Source: Neckera pumila (Eukaryota > Streptophyta > Bryopsida > Hypnales > Neckeraceae). From it: a stretch of DNA of 64,000 nucleotides. The DNA lies in NCBI GenBank assembly GCA_963969595.1, contig OZ018408.1, positions 23,681,823-23,745,822 on the forward strand. Reading direction: 5' to 3'. The notes below the pieces were generated by a model. The model saw only the letters and a program-made list of their open reading frames with translations. It did no database searches and had not been told where the DNA came from. Positions 25,150-37,249 of this stretch are shown piece by piece. How positions within the stretch are numbered: the first letter of the stretch is position 1; the number at the start of each line of letters is the position of its first letter. The position numbers and the translations under genes were made by a program.

Positions 25150-26212
25150 AACTCAGCCGTCCTAAAATGATTGATTCATAATTGTTTCACTTTCATTTTT
25201 CCTGGCTTTCTCTAGCTTGCTAATGGTATGGTCAAGTTAGGGCGTCCTGGCTTAATGGATCATTCAAGCCTGCCCGGCCCCACTAGCGTACGTGCTGTGT
25301 CCGCGTACGTCCTGCAAGTGCTTGATTGATCATTCAGGGCCAGCTACCGTGGATTGCTTCAGAATTGACAACGACTTTGAGAACGATCTGTTAGCAGCTA
25401 GCTCAGCTCCGGAACCCAGTTTAATTGCTGCAGGCGATAGAATTGCATCGTGATTTAGCTAAAAAGAACCCTGCCCCCTTGTGCAGGGCTGTCGCCATGA
25501 TAGTTGCGTTGATTCATTGCATTGCTGCATGCGATTGGCCTGGGCGGCTGCCACTGTGGGTCCTGAGGAGCAGCCACGCACCTGCATTGCCACCTGCATT
25601 GCTGTTCCTGATGTGAGTTCTGGTCAACCTGTCCCATTTCTGAATCTTCTTGCTTGATTCATTATGCTTCATTCGAGGCTTCATTGGGATATTATCTATT
25701 CATGCATTTGACCTGTCCATGTGATCTGGCTGCATGCTGTCATGGAGATTTGCCGTTTGTTCGAATTGCACTCCTCTTGATCGAGGTAGAAATTAAATGC
25801 CCAATCACGTCATGTCTAGCTAGCTGCAAGGACCACAGGATTGACAACGGATTCCTCTTGCACGGATCAGAGTGACGCTTTTCTCGTCCAAATACAAAGA
25901 AATAAGCCAGCGACGCTACTACGGTATGTATCACGACTCATAATTAATGTCACAGAAAGCAAAATATCAATCCCATCTTACGCCACAGAAATCCAAAAAG
26001 TCCATAGACCCGGCCTATTGCACAGCGCCATTATGCTGGAATTTCGCAGCTTGAGGTGTGGAATTTCACACTTAATCCCATTCACAAATTACTCAGGCCC
26101 CACAGTTCCAGTATAAAATTCCACAGTTTCAGTATGGAAAATATATAATGGGACACTCTATGAATTCTCAGGATTTCTCTCGTGCTACAACTGTCTCCAT
26201 CGTCTTCCATAC
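25150..26212. other. Intergenic region between two divergent secreted-protein genes
   Basis: Less AT-rich than other spacers, with agctagct and gatcgatc-like palindromic strings. No ORF with recognisable homology, no RNA gene seen. Confidence 0.4.
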
Positions 26213-26216
26213 TTAA

Positions 26217-26459
26217 CCCCTTAGCGCCACCAATGCCTCAAACCTGGCCTCCCAGTTTTGAAAGGTCGTCCTGTTTGACTATTATAATCTTTTCAATGGA
26301 ACAGTCAAATCATTTGTCCATTTCTCCGCAACTCCGGGCTTGTCGCCACTACCAATCGGTATGGTCAAGATTTTGTGGATCTTGTTTAAGGTGACTTGTT
26401 TGATTGGAATGAGTTCGAAAAGGTCCGGATTTTGTAAACACGCGCTGGGCGCTCAGGGG
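26217..26459. mobile_element. TTAA-flanked MITE (family B), 243 bp
   Basis: Perfect TTAA at 26213-26216 and 26460-26463. The left end is CCCCTTAGCGCC and the right end, inverted, is CCCCTGAGCGCCC. No coding sequence inside. Confidence 0.7.
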
Positions 26460-26740
26460 TTAACGCCACACCTGAGAAAACTTCAGAGCCCATTGATCTG
26501 AACTCATGCGACTAAATCAAAGTCGGGCTAAATTCTCCACAGTTTAATAATCAAGCTACTTAGATTGTATTACTTAAATCTCCAAGGAATTCAGTTCAAT
26601 TGTTACCGTCATTTACTAGCAGTACGACAATTGCGGTGTGATTTGCGATCTTGAGCTTCCATCGGAAGCAAGAATGGTACAGCTGTGACGTACCTAACTT
26701 TCCGCCGAGCTCGGTAGTGGGGATAAATTGCAGCTTGAAA

Positions 26741-26748
26741 TCTATATA
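26741..26748 (+). promoter_or_regulatory. TATA box of the S1-family gene
   Basis: ctatataat, followed about 40-80 bp on by a CT-rich leader (ctctctgtgtctctctctttgtctc), a common plant transcription-start context. The leader would then run about 900 bp to the ATG, probably shortened by an intron with a donor near 26906 (ccag|gtacg) and an acceptor near 27665 (tgtgcag|acagg). Confidence 0.5.
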
Positions 26749-27059
26749 ATCCAGTTCCGAGATCCAGTCTAACACATTAAGCTCGCTATCTCTCTGTGTC
26801 TCTCTCTTTGTCTCGTTGCCTTCCTGTGAGTTCTCCTCAGCTAGATCTTGTTCTTCAATTGTGCCATTTCGTTCCTCGCTTTATTAATTTGCAGCACCTT
26901 GCCAGGTACGATTTCAAGTTCCGTTCACCGACCCACCCCCCACCTCCCCCAACCCCCGATCGATCTCACGAGTCGTTTGTGCAAGTATGGAATTAATTCC
27001 ATGGCTTGGAATAGTAAGAGTCAGGATTTGTGTGCTTCAGCTGTGGTATTGACTGCGGA

Positions 27060-27228
27060 GTTGCGCCACGGAGCTGCGTCTATGGACTACATAAATATTA
27101 GGGTTTCGATCTCGAGTTGCGCCAAGGAGTTGCGTCTATGGACTATTTATATATTAGGGTTTTGATCTCGAGTTGCGGCACGGAGTTGCGATCTATGGAC
27201 TATATATATATTAGGGTTTCGATCTCTG
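27060..27228 (+). repeat. Three tandem copies of a 56-bp repeat in the S1 gene leader
   Basis: Copies begin at 27060, 27116 and 27172 (gttgcg.ca.ggag.tgcg), exactly 56 bp apart; the third has one extra base. Each carries tctatggacta and tattagggttt. They lie in the probable 5' UTR intron or leader of the gene starting at 27688. Confidence 0.85.
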
Positions 27229-27687
27229 CTGGTGGTTCTGCTAGCTCTATCCTGGAGTGTTGTTCTCGATCTAGAATGCTAAGGGCCGGGAGTCTGACTC
27301 ACGATCTTAAAAGCGCGTTACTGTGTCCCGGTGTCATTAATTGGTTTCGGTACGTAGTCACAGCTGGATTACATTAGTTAATAATCTTTTCTCTCATAGA
27401 TCAACCAAGTAATGCAGAGTTGGACATTTCGACTGGAGCTAGCATTGTGGACTACAGCAACATACAGGTGACAAAGAGTATTTGTTAATCGTTGAAATGA
27501 CTAGGACAACCAAAGGTAGTACTATCAGTTGGAGACTGCTCAATTCGATAACTACGTCCTCGCGCGTGCTCGACGTGTACTTTTTGGACTTATCTGAACT
27601 CAGTCCACCATGCGTGAGCACGAAACCTTACCAGATAAATCGGATCCTCTCTTTGCTGTGCAGACAGGTCGTGAGTTGAGCGCTTGA

Positions 27688-28095
27688 ATGGAGAAGGGCG
27701 GGGAGACCAAAGGTCGTCTCCTGGTGATCGTGGTGGTCATCCTGGCGTTGCTAAACTCATCCCACGCGATGGTGGTCTCCATCAGGAACGACATGCCGGG
27801 TCCCATCGCAGTCCACTGCTTCGGCAAGAACGAGGGCGACTTGGGTTTAAAAGTTCTGTCGGTAGGGAAGTCCTACGACTTCACGGTGCCTGGGAGATTC
27901 TTCTCGGGGAAGAAATACTGGTGTACGTTTGTGGCGACGGGGAAGCCCACCACCACGTTCGACGTATTCACGGGCTGGGGGGGCCTCAAGAACGCGCCGT
28001 GTGAGTGCACGGGGGAGGTTTGCCAGTGGGTCGTGAATGAGAACGTCGGCTTTGCGTGCAACAACTTCGCGTATACTCACCCATGGAGCAACTGA
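27688..28095 (+). CDS. Plant self-incompatibility S1-family (SPH) secreted protein
   Basis: S1 proteins are small secreted proteins; poppy S1 (PrsS) is a stigma signal, but most plant members have no known partner, and self-incompatibility should not be inferred here. The 135-residue product has a signal peptide (residues 1-27, LLVIVVVILALLNSSHA) and the family pattern: VVSIRNDMPGPIAVHC at 29-44, DLGLKVLSVGKSYDFTV, F..KKYWCTF and FDVFT near 91-95. Cysteines are at 44, 79, 105, 107, 112 and 124, more than the four typical of the family. The start was chosen because it immediately precedes the signal peptide; an overlapping frame (27684-28004) is out of phase and lacks family features. The gene is intronless within the coding region. 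Confidence 0.88.
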   Translation: MEKGGETKGRLLVIVVVILALLNSSHAMVVSIRNDMPGPIAVHCFGKNEGDLGLKVLSVGKSYDFTVPGRFFSGKKYWCTFVATGKPTTTFDVFTGWGGLKNAPCECTGEVCQWVVNENVGFACNNFAYTHPWSN

Positions 28096-28109
28096 TCGAG
28101 CTGATCGAA

Positions 28110-28603
28110 CTTCGATCGATCACGCGTGACTGGGTATAGATTGGCCGGCCGGCGCGGATTGTGGATCCAGATGTCTAAGAATTATCACGATGACGTCCTG
28201 TTAAGGGGACTAATTCGTTTTTCGCAATAAAGACTTGAAGTGTCTCACTTTTGTGTATATATGTGATCATGCATTGACTTGCTTTTGTTATAAGCTGGAC
28301 TAATTTGCTCGTGGGGCAACGGGATTAGCCTCAGCCCGATCGATCGATAGATCGACAAATTTGCTCCTGGTGCAACAGAATTAGCCTCAGGTCGATCGAT
28401 CGATAGACCGATCACGCTGGACGGGGTATCGATCGATCGTCGGAATCGTGGACCGAATCGGATGTCTAAGAATGTTCATGCTCCTGTTTTGTTATAAGAC
28501 TGATTCATCGATCTTATGTAATAAAGAAGCGCTTTACTTGCATGCATTAATTTGGGTGTATGTGATCATGGGACCTCTTGCTTTGTAAAAGGCTGGACTC
28601 GAC
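28110..28603 (+). repeat. Duplicated 3' flank of the S1-family gene
   Basis: 28115-28320 and 28415-28600 are diverged direct copies: gatcacgc.tg, ggatgtctaagaat, aataaag, gtgtat.tgtgatcat.g, cttgcttt.t..aa..gctggact. Each includes a polyadenylation-type AATAAA (28226-28231 and 28520-28525). Between them is a smaller direct repeat of about 60 bp (tttgctc.tgg.gcaac...attagcctcag..cgatcgatcgatag) at 28303-28420. Only one coding region precedes the two copies. Confidence 0.75.
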
Positions 28604-30283
28604 TGAGCCCATCTTTGCAATTACAATTAAAATGTTGTACAGTTTCGATCACTTGAAATCGATATAGTTAAACGGGTTTTGGTGAATGTTGCGTATCATC
28701 TTCGATCTCAATTCCTGAACCTCTTCTGCATTGGTGAACGTGACGTACGTACGTACAGTGCTGCCGTACCAAAAAGATTGCTCCCCCTTCCCCTGTTCAA
28801 TTCCCACACTTGGGGTAGCAGACTTTTGAACTGGAGAGGGCACTGTACGTTATATATGCGATCATCCGTCTTCGAAGACTATCAGTGTCTCGATAGAATT
28901 TCAAGGCCAGTTTTCGAATGTTAAAAGTGAAATGCACTAAAAGCAGTTTTTCCTTCGATAACTGGGAGAGTACTGGCATTTTCCATTTGAACTGAAATTA
29001 AATTGCCAACTCAATTAATGGGATTTTCCCTCTTTGGAGATTCTTTGGAGCACTACTTATGGAAAAATCCTTGGAATTTTTTTCACTAGGAGCGGGAAAT
29101 TTTTAAATATTTTTTTTCCACGCCATCCATTAACTCCTTGTTCCATGATTCATCGATCCTATTGAAATTAAAACTTTGCGGCAATCTCTGGAAGACTGGT
29201 TCTTCCGGAATTCCTTAGAAAATCCTCGTTAGGGAGATTTCTTCATAATTCCAATCCTTCGAAAGATGTCGATCTTCGCCGTGTGTAATTCATAATTTAT
29301 GTGGTGGTTTGCTTCCAGAATTGGCTTTCAGCAAGCTTCTGTGAGTCCATGGACAAATTCATGGTGTGACTCTGAGTAGTATCGGAACATGAAAAAAAAA
29401 GGCGGATTTCCACAACTTTGGCACTTTACAGGGCCCAAAAGTAAATCTATAGCTATTGTCAATTATATTTTAAATCTTACTCCGTATATTTTACAACTTT
29501 ATGGATACATTAGAGCAAAAATCAGCCCCCGGAGGGCGGCTCCAAGTTGACATGCCAAGTTATTTCAAGCTTAGCTTGTCAACCTGGAAAAGTACCCTTG
29601 TAACTCTGTGAGCAGTCAAAGTGTATGATTGCTCGTCGAAGTAGTCAGATTTCAATTTTATTTTTTTTAAATAATTTTGTTTAATAATTTTTTATTCGTA
29701 AATTTGGGTTCCTGTGCCACTATCACTATAGTTTTAGCTTTGCAAATATAGAGAAAAAATAAATTTCAGACCCAATAAACAAGATTTTAGGATACTAAAG
29801 GGATCCGTGGAACAACCCTTCAGAGGGCTAATTTTTTCTTTAATGTGAATGGGGACACGTGTTGAACCGACGACCTCGCTCGCCATCGCCCGAGGGAACT
29901 GCGGGTTTCTTCATCCCACCCCCCCTTCGTCGCGACGGATGAACAGTGCGGTGGTTTCTTGTTTCTCTTCCTCTTGATGCTGAAATTCCAAAAAAATAAA
30001 ATAAAACCCAAAGAACTTGGCCAATCAACCCCTATTCCCCTTTAGCAAACCCTGCGGAGGATTGTAGCTATGCGCTTATCGGTGCTCCGCTACAGGCCTA
30101 AATCCTACTCGCTCTGCTCCGTAAGGTTTAGGAAAAATCATCCCTTGCTGTGTTTGTTTCCTGGATGAAGTTCATCTTGTGCATTGGGGCGCCCAGTGAT
30201 TCTTCTAGCGCCATTGCTTAGGTCGTCGGTTCAGCAGTCTATCCATGTGAATGACTGACAATTTCACAAAATTGGTGAAAGGA
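28604..30283. other. Intergenic region, no gene seen
   Basis: Mixed composition; a short GC-rich island at 29840-29960 with open frames on the minus strand that I cannot tie to any family. No terminal repeats recognised. Confidence 0.4.
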
Positions 30284-30490
30284 TATATGCACAATTTCAT
30301 TAAATGGCGGTATTCCAAGTGCCACTTTGACAATGTGCCATTTTCACCATCTAGGAGTCTAGGACAAGTATAGATTTCAAAACGGCCATTCTAAACCATT
30401 TAGGACAGGTATAGATTTAAGACGGCCGTTTTGAACTCTTTATGCCACTTTAAAAAATTTGCCATTTTAATGAAATTGCCCATATATGAA
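30284..30490. mobile_element. MITE-like inverted-repeat element, copy 1
   Basis: The left end (tatatgcacaatttcatta.aatggc) and right end (gccattttaatgaaattgcccatata) are inverted copies. The interior carries gccactttga..., atagatttcaaaacggcc and atagatttaagacggcc. It matches the reverse complement of 32300-32462. Confidence 0.65.
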
Positions 30491-32299
30491 GCATGATTTG
30501 ATCACTTGATTATGGAAGCTGCCAGCTAAGAAGCCCATGTGCAATTAGTAATTTCATATCTTGAGCACTAAACAGGTGATTGCATGAAATACCTGTACTG
30601 GAACATTGTCACAAACGCAGTATCGAAGCTTCATTTTGCAATAACTCTTGAAGCATGACTTGTATGAACTTGAAATTTTTAGTGGTGATTCTTTTCATGA
30701 GTTTAATCATATCTCATATTTTTCAAAAAAATTCAAAAATTATTCTATATTTAAAAATCATTTAAACTAATTTGTCACGTTTTGAGTTTTAGGGGTTTTA
30801 CTACGTAAGGAGACCCCAAATTTAATGATTTGGAGCTGAAATTCCTATGGTCTATTCCCATAGTAGGAACTCATGTTTCTACCAAGGGGCTTTAAAAAAT
30901 ATTTTATTTTATATCTTCTACGTCCATGCAAAGAAGGTTCCCTTGCGCATGCAATTCTAAACATTGAAGATTGTTTTAGGATCACTTTTTTGGTGAAATC
31001 TCTTTAACATGAAGTCTTCTCAAATGGCATTTTTCAGGGTTTTTTTAAATTACTTTTTCTATTTTTAACAAATTAAAATATTAAAGTATGTATTTTATTG
31101 CGATTCTGCACTTTTCTAGTTCTCCTATTTTGAGAATTTATTTTGCTTTTCCTTCATAGGGTATCTTCTTCTTGTAGGTGTATACATTTCTCATGTTTTT
31201 AATATTTTTTTAAAAATGTTTTTCTATTTTTATAGTACTCCCAAAAAAATGGCTGAAAACGGCCAAAGTGGAACAAAAACGGAAGGTCATTCATGCAACG
31301 ACCCAAACATGAATTTTGTTAAATTTGCGATATTCTACAACCAAAAACTTGAGACATATATATCTTCACAAAAATGTAGTTGCATGCCGCAAATTAGGAC
31401 AAATATAGATTTTTATTTCGAGATGTGCACTCTGAGCCATGCCAAAGTAATGGAATATTGCCAATTTGACAAAATTGATGTTACTTTCTTAGTTGGTTAT
31501 AAAGCAATGTACGGAAGTTAATGCAGTTTCTAGAAAAATTATTTTCAATGATTTTTGGACATCAATCTTTGGAGAGATGCATGCAATTTAGGAAAAATTT
31601 GCAAATTGTCAATAACCCCTAAGCAAGTAGGCACTCTAATATCCGTATTATAGATGATGAATAAAGTGCTTCATGTCAACCAAATACATTTTTATTCATC
31701 CAAAATAATTCTTAAATTTTTAAAATAGATGACTTTTCTTTAAATTAATCAATTTTATGAACTTATCGGAATTAATATACTTGGATAAATTTATAAGCAA
31801 AAAATGTGATAAGATCCCTTCAAAAGACTTAAAGATTGTAGGATTAAGCAATATTCCAATGCCTAGCGGTAAACCCAAGAACATTCTTTAAAAAGAAGTG
31901 ACAACTTGATTGACTAAATTAGATGAATAAGTACCAGGCTTTACATTTACAATAAATATTATAGTCATCAAGCCTGATGTGTTTCTACAACAAGTAAAAA
32001 TATTTTGTTTACATTTATAGATCAATTAGTGCACATTCATCTAAGAATCTTCACGTATTTTTATAATTTTGATCACATATATGATAGGCACATTATACAA
32101 ATCTTAAGTGAAAAACTCCTCAATTTATTTGAACTTAAAATAGATTATATATTGTTTACATACAATAATCTTCTTGGGAGTAATGGAGTATTGCTTAACA
32201 CTAGAAGATTTTTTAAATTTCTATATCTCACTTTTACCCTGTGAGAACAACAACTCTATGACGTTACCCTCTATCACAACCCTGTGATAGAAAATAAAG
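30491..32299. other. AT-rich sequence between two inverted MITE copies
   Basis: No transposase or other protein recognised. The 101-codon open frame at 31216-31521 has no family features. It may be unique sequence or the interior of a 2.2-kb element bounded by the two inverted copies. Confidence 0.35.
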
Positions 32300-32462
32300 T
32301 CATAGAATGGCAAATTTCATTAAAATAGATTCATTCCAGAACTTTGACACTATTACAGTTCAGACTTGCCGATTTGAAATCTATAGCCGTAAGAGATGGT
32401 CAAAATGGCACGCCGTCAAAGTGGCACGCAGAATACTGCCATTTTAACAAAATTCTCCATTA
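32300..32462. mobile_element. MITE-like inverted-repeat element, copy 2 (inverted)
   Basis: Reverse complement aligns with 30284-30490: ..ttaa.atggc.gtattc..gtgccactttgac..tgccattttgaccatct.., then atagatttcaaa.cggc, then ttttaatgaaatttgccatt. About 40 bp of the interior are missing relative to copy 1. Confidence 0.6.
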
Positions 32463-33299
32463 GAATTGCTATTTCACACAAGGAAAAGTGATGTAGGGAA
32501 GTTCCAAAAAGCCTAGTGTAACTACCTTAATTTATAGTAAACATCAACCCCAAAATAGTAGAAAGTGAATTTCATGCATAGGAATATATATGTAAATATG
32601 TAATCAACCAACTCTAATACTTGGGCTTTTATTATGATAGGTATTATTCTATCTTATATATTGTCGACTATAAGAAACCCATGTTTTTTCTTATCCTTGG
32701 ATTCTGCGTGCTAATGTTGTGATTGGTGGCTTAAAATGTCTACGTAGACGTCCAAAATTTTTTGTTGCTTAAGATTCGGTTTTGACATCAGATTTGACAT
32801 TGGACATCAGCATGTTGCGGGACTGGACGTCCAAAAAACATGGGTCAACGATGCCCTCAAAGGTTGCCATGTGGCTGCCACCTAAACGCCACGCAGCCAC
32901 GAGCAACCATATAGGAATTTTTTCATCCATTTTTTACCATGACGTAGCATCTGAGGGGACACATGACGTGGCGGCGGGAAAAGTGACGTGGCATCTAGCA
33001 AGGATGATGTAGCATGCCACGTCAGCATATTTTTTTATTGTCTAAGAATTTTCTTGTTGTCTTTGAAGACGTCAACATAGACATCTGTACATTTTCTGAG
33101 ACATCAACTCAGATGTCTAGACATTTTCATAGACGTATTTGAGGCATGGATGTTTGCATAGCATAGATTTGAAAATCTATACTACATCAATGCTAAAAAG
33201 CCAATGCAAGAATCTAAGAAAAATTAGATGAATGAAATTGAACATGTCTAAAATGCAATGACTTCTAAAATATGTTGATTTAGCTATCATATATGAAGG

Positions 33300-33430
33300 T
33301 CAGATTTGACACTCAGGTGCCCAGCTTGAATTTCCATGTCAAATTCTCAGGGTGCAATGTCACCTCATACCATTCACAAGATGACATGTGGCACTCCTTT
33401 TACAAAAATGACTTCTTATTTATACTGAAT
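33300..33430. repeat. Dispersed repeat, second copy (partner at 12965-13105)
   Basis: Same orientation as the first copy; shares ttgaatttcca.gtcaaattctcag, tgtcacct and atgtggcact. The flanking stretches 32463-33299 and 33431-34299 hold no gene that I can support. Confidence 0.6.
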
Positions 33431-34299
33431 TTAACTGTTGTGTAGGGTAAATCAAATCAAAATGCATCTAGTATATTGATTTTGAGTTGATCCAAAGCAT
33501 ATGAAATTCCTGAATTTGCCTTTACAAGTGCAAAAAAAGAGTGACAAAGAAACCATATATGCCACATGAGACAATAGTTTTGTAAGGTACTAGAAAGTAA
33601 CTGCAAGTATGCCATTTTGGAGACAATGAGTAGTGTATATTGTCTCCTACTATGTGTAGTTCATTAATAATGAATGTGTACTTAAATTTTGAAGACAAAA
33701 CTTTAAATGATAGTAAGAAACAATAGGTAAAAGTAATATAGAATGGGGCTTGCAACAAATAGAAATGGGATGTGTTCTTTTTTGAATTGCAATGACATTG
33801 GGCAACTTATTATAGAAGCTAGTGCATTGAATTTGCCTTGTAGAAAACTCTTTTTAAATACAAAACTTTCATGAACTTCCTTTGCACCCTTTTTATCACT
33901 TCTAAACGGGATTGTCATGTTCTATTCAAAGGCAAATTCTCTTTTATTATTATTGAAGTCTATAAAATTTACAAGTTGATTCATTTGGCACCACAATGCC
34001 AGGACAAGTGAATCATGTGAAGTTCAACATAATCTTTGCCCTCCCTTTTATAGGGCAACTTTTAATGCAATTTCAAAACCTCCTATTATAGTTAACCATG
34101 GAAGGATGCACTCTCCAACCAAGGTAGTCACCAAAATACTCTGATTAATGAACCAATAGGTGCATTCTTTGTTTTTTCAGTTAACAATGTTTCTAATGTC
34201 ATCCATTGGTCCTTCTAAGTCTGTAGCATCCTTATAGGGTTAAGTTAAATACAAATACTATTGTCTCATTAGCACTCCCCCTAGTCACTCCTGCTCCTA

Positions 34300-34569
34300 A
34301 GGTGGATACACCCAAATGCACCACTGACCTTAAACCGCCATCTATACTCTCTGTACATCTCCAAAATCAATTCTGTACCTATGTGGAAGAAACGTTTTTA
34401 GAACCAAACTTTGTTCCTTAATAACTTTTGCATACAGTATCCAAATGCTACATTCTTTGGTGCGTTGGAACCTCCTTTCACTTGCCAATAAGACTATGAA
34501 AATCTGACCAGCCTAGTAACAGTAACTAGGCACAGGACCAATTTGTGGCGGTTTTGGGTGTACCCACCT
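34300..34569. mobile_element. TA-flanked MITE (family A), 270 bp, near-identical to 59775-60045
   Basis: TA at 34298-34299 precedes AGGTGGATACACCCAAATG; the right end GGGTGTACCCACCT precedes TA at 34570-34571. Terminal inverted repeats of about 18 bp. The whole length aligns with 59775-60045 with only scattered substitutions, so both copies look relatively recent. Lies about 180 bp beyond the fibrillin stop codon. Confidence 0.85.
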
Positions 34570-34752
34570 TAATTGAATTAAATCATACCAAATAAATCAT
34601 CTTACATAATTGAAAAGATTATTGATTAATCCAATCAGCACATTCTGCTGCTCTGAACTTTCGCTGTACAATGCAAACCTCAGCATCCTAACATTTTGCC
34701 CGCAACAGCAACTCCAGTTACTGCGTCCAGGAGAAAATACGAAAATACCTAA

Positions 34753-37088
34753 CTACACCCTTTCAAGGAGGAAGACATTGCCCTTGTCATCACGACCTAC
34801 TCGTAGTGTATCATCGATATATGTGATCTCTAGCCAGCCCTCTGGATTGAATATGCTGAGCAGAAGGTCATAATTCTTCTGAAACAAAGACAGGAGTTGT
34901 TCTGGCACCAATGCGGAATTTTCAAACTTGATGTCAACCCTCTGCACCAAACCAAAAATACAAGTCAATAGAAAACTTTGTAAAGCCGTAAATAATGAAA
35001 AACGAGGTCATGTTTGAACTTAGGGGAGGCACTCTCAAGGCAAAAACATTCTCCTAACCATGCATTGCTGTACTCTGTCCATCTGTAGTTGCATGAAGAT
35101 AAGTGGATATGAACAAAACGTTTCTATTAGCTGTGTAATGAATCAGAACCCCAAAGTTGTCATTGACATAATCCTCTCCTGTCACCTTCATCACCAAACG
35201 AGGCATTGCAGGGAGGGTTGAGTTCAATAACTCCTAGCACTCGACCAGTAAACTGACAAATGAAGCTGCAGTGAAGGAGCAAAAGGGATATCGAGTATAG
35301 ACCGTTGGTGAGACAATTTTGTATGAGGCTTCAATGGTGAAGGAACCTGAGAGCATCCCAAGACCTGCCACGCTGAAGGTCACTCTATTTACTGCCTTCT
35401 CCTGTCACCACATACACAGCACATCCTCGATGATTATTCTAAGAGATTAACAATTTGCGCCAAAAAAGACATCATGCTGATTCTAATGCAGATTACAATA
35501 GCCCTACAGACGTGCAGGAAACCCATCAGCAACTATAGAGCTCCTGCTTCCAGAGGGTTTAAAAGCAAATTCATTGTGTGGAAAAAAATCACACAACAAA
35601 CCTGAGCAACATCGACAATTTGCACAAAGTCGCCGAGACTGATGAAGTCCCGCAGCCCCAGCTTTGTCCTCTTAGAGCCTAAAATTGAAATAGTACTGTA
35701 CAACAGTTTCCATTCGCCTTGCACCTGGTTAAAACAGGCACGAATGTGGACAAAGTCAGGAGGTGTCTAAATCATGACCATCAAAGAAATTATGAAGAGT
35801 GAGTACTACATAAGTTCGAAATTAGCCCCAACAGAGTGGTCGACGTGCCTCTACCCAGGTCACTGAGCACTTTTTAGATCACAGCACACCCACACCTCTT
35901 TAATGTCACACCCTAGGCAAGCAATATACATTTATATAACATTGTGACAATCAATAGTGTTGCATGTAAAAGTGGCATCAAAGAAAACGAGTCTAGAACA
36001 TTTCAAACTCCTGATTATCACATTTTAGGACATAACAGAGTAATCGTGGGAGGAAAACGTGAGTTTAGAACTTGGTACGCCCATTCCCTAGGGTTTCGTG
36101 AGAGAACAGCGGATGTGATATCAGAGAAGATAATGTTCAAGAGGTCTGGTTGTACTACCTACAAATTCCTTGATTCCTTGATTCCGGAATGGGAACACCC
36201 AAAATTTCCACCCCAAAGACTTAGACAACGAGAAGATATTGATTAAGAGAAAGCCCTCCTAAATATACGTTCCCGTGTCGGTTTCAGGTCAATTCTCAAC
36301 ATAGCTTCAACAAATACAAAATCCTAACCTTCATAACTCTGGCATAGTTCGCAAACAACGCATACTTTCGTGCGTTAGAACCCTCTTTTACTTGCTATCA
36401 AAAACACATAAAGTTGACCAGTTTTATTACAGGAAATATGCTCATCGGCGATTTTGGTTGTCCCTACCTCCCAGAGGTTGTCAGTTCCGGCTAGCAAAGA
36501 AATTGCAAAAACAAGAAAGAGAAAAGAGTGATTGATTGAGCACCTTGTCCAAGTTCTCGGTTGGTCGTGGAGCAGGACTCACAGCCTCCAGGAGTTGCAG
36601 CAGGCTTTCAACTTCGACCTTGCGAGCATTCTGAACTCCAAAAATGCCCCTGTTCAAGCCTGCGTACATGCCGGCATTACCCCTGCACTCACCCCACAAA
36701 TTCCATCCTACAAGCTTCAAGCTCCAGTACGCTTCCTACGTCGCATGTAATATCAACCATTTGCACTAAGAGATTAGACCTAGAAGAAGTTAATAATCAC
36801 TTCGCACGAATTTAGGAAGAAATGAGCACCTTCAACAGAATCGAGCAATGCTGCCTTCAACTCCTCCACAGATGCAAAATTGTCCATACTCACGCTTGCA
36901 GCGCTCGCAGCAGCACCAGGTGTTTCAGTCATGACTTTCCTCTTCTCACATGGCACCCTAGAGTCTCCCACAATTCGCGAAACACAAGTCCTCTGCTTGC
37001 AACAACTACTAGGGACGATATCACGCAAACCTAAAGGAAGAGCATGCAACGTTCCACATAATGGAGTGATCATCGTCACAAGCGCCAT
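34753..37088 (-). CDS. Plastid lipid-associated protein / fibrillin (PAP_fibrillin), FBN5-like
   Basis: Fibrillins bind lipids in plastids (plastoglobules, thylakoids, stroma). Exons (minus): 37088-36830, 36659-36544, 35724-35602, 35401-35303, 34941-34753; they join in frame to 261 residues and a TAG stop. The ATG at 37088 has a strong context (gccATGGcg). Residues 1-60 are basic and rich in Ser/Cys/Thr, plausible as a transit peptide. The domain runs from about 70 to the end: [63 protein letters not shown], and the C-terminal [35 protein letters not shown] block. The [11 protein letters not shown] and GLRDF wording recalls the FBN5 clade, which supports plastoquinone synthesis; that subfamily call is from memory and less certain than the family call. 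Confidence 0.92.
36261..36474. mobile_element. Diverged family A MITE in fibrillin intron 2
   Basis: Shares in order ataactctggcata, gcatac.ttc.tgcgtt.gaaccctc.tttacttgc.a, aagttgaccag and gcgattttggttgt.cctacct with 34300-34569. End sequences are eroded (..ggttgtccctacct), so this is an older insertion of the same family. Confidence 0.6.
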
Positions 37089-37160
37089 GGCTTTCTTTCT
37101 CACACGCGCCCAAACGCAATGAACAGAATGCGCGCACTTGAAGAGAAGCCCAAGTCACTA

Positions 37161-37169
37161 AAACCCTAA
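37161..37169 (+). promoter_or_regulatory. Telo-box upstream of fibrillin
   Basis: AAACCCTAA about 75 bp before the fibrillin ATG. Plant telo-boxes are common near transcription starts of growth-related genes; function here is inferred from position only. Confidence 0.4.
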
Positions 37170-37249
37170 AAATTGAGCACAGATAAGAGAAGACTATGCA
37201 AAGTTGTGGAAAGTAATCGCAAGGAGAGCTGTTGAATGGACGCAACGAG

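Noticed and set aside
28310..28440. gatcgatcgatag repeats as a CRISPR-like or regulatory array
   Set aside because: Only two units without spacers; part of the tandem duplication of the S1 3' flank.
35944..36246. 100-codon plus-strand frame
   Set aside because: Lies in fibrillin intron 2 and has no recognisable feature.
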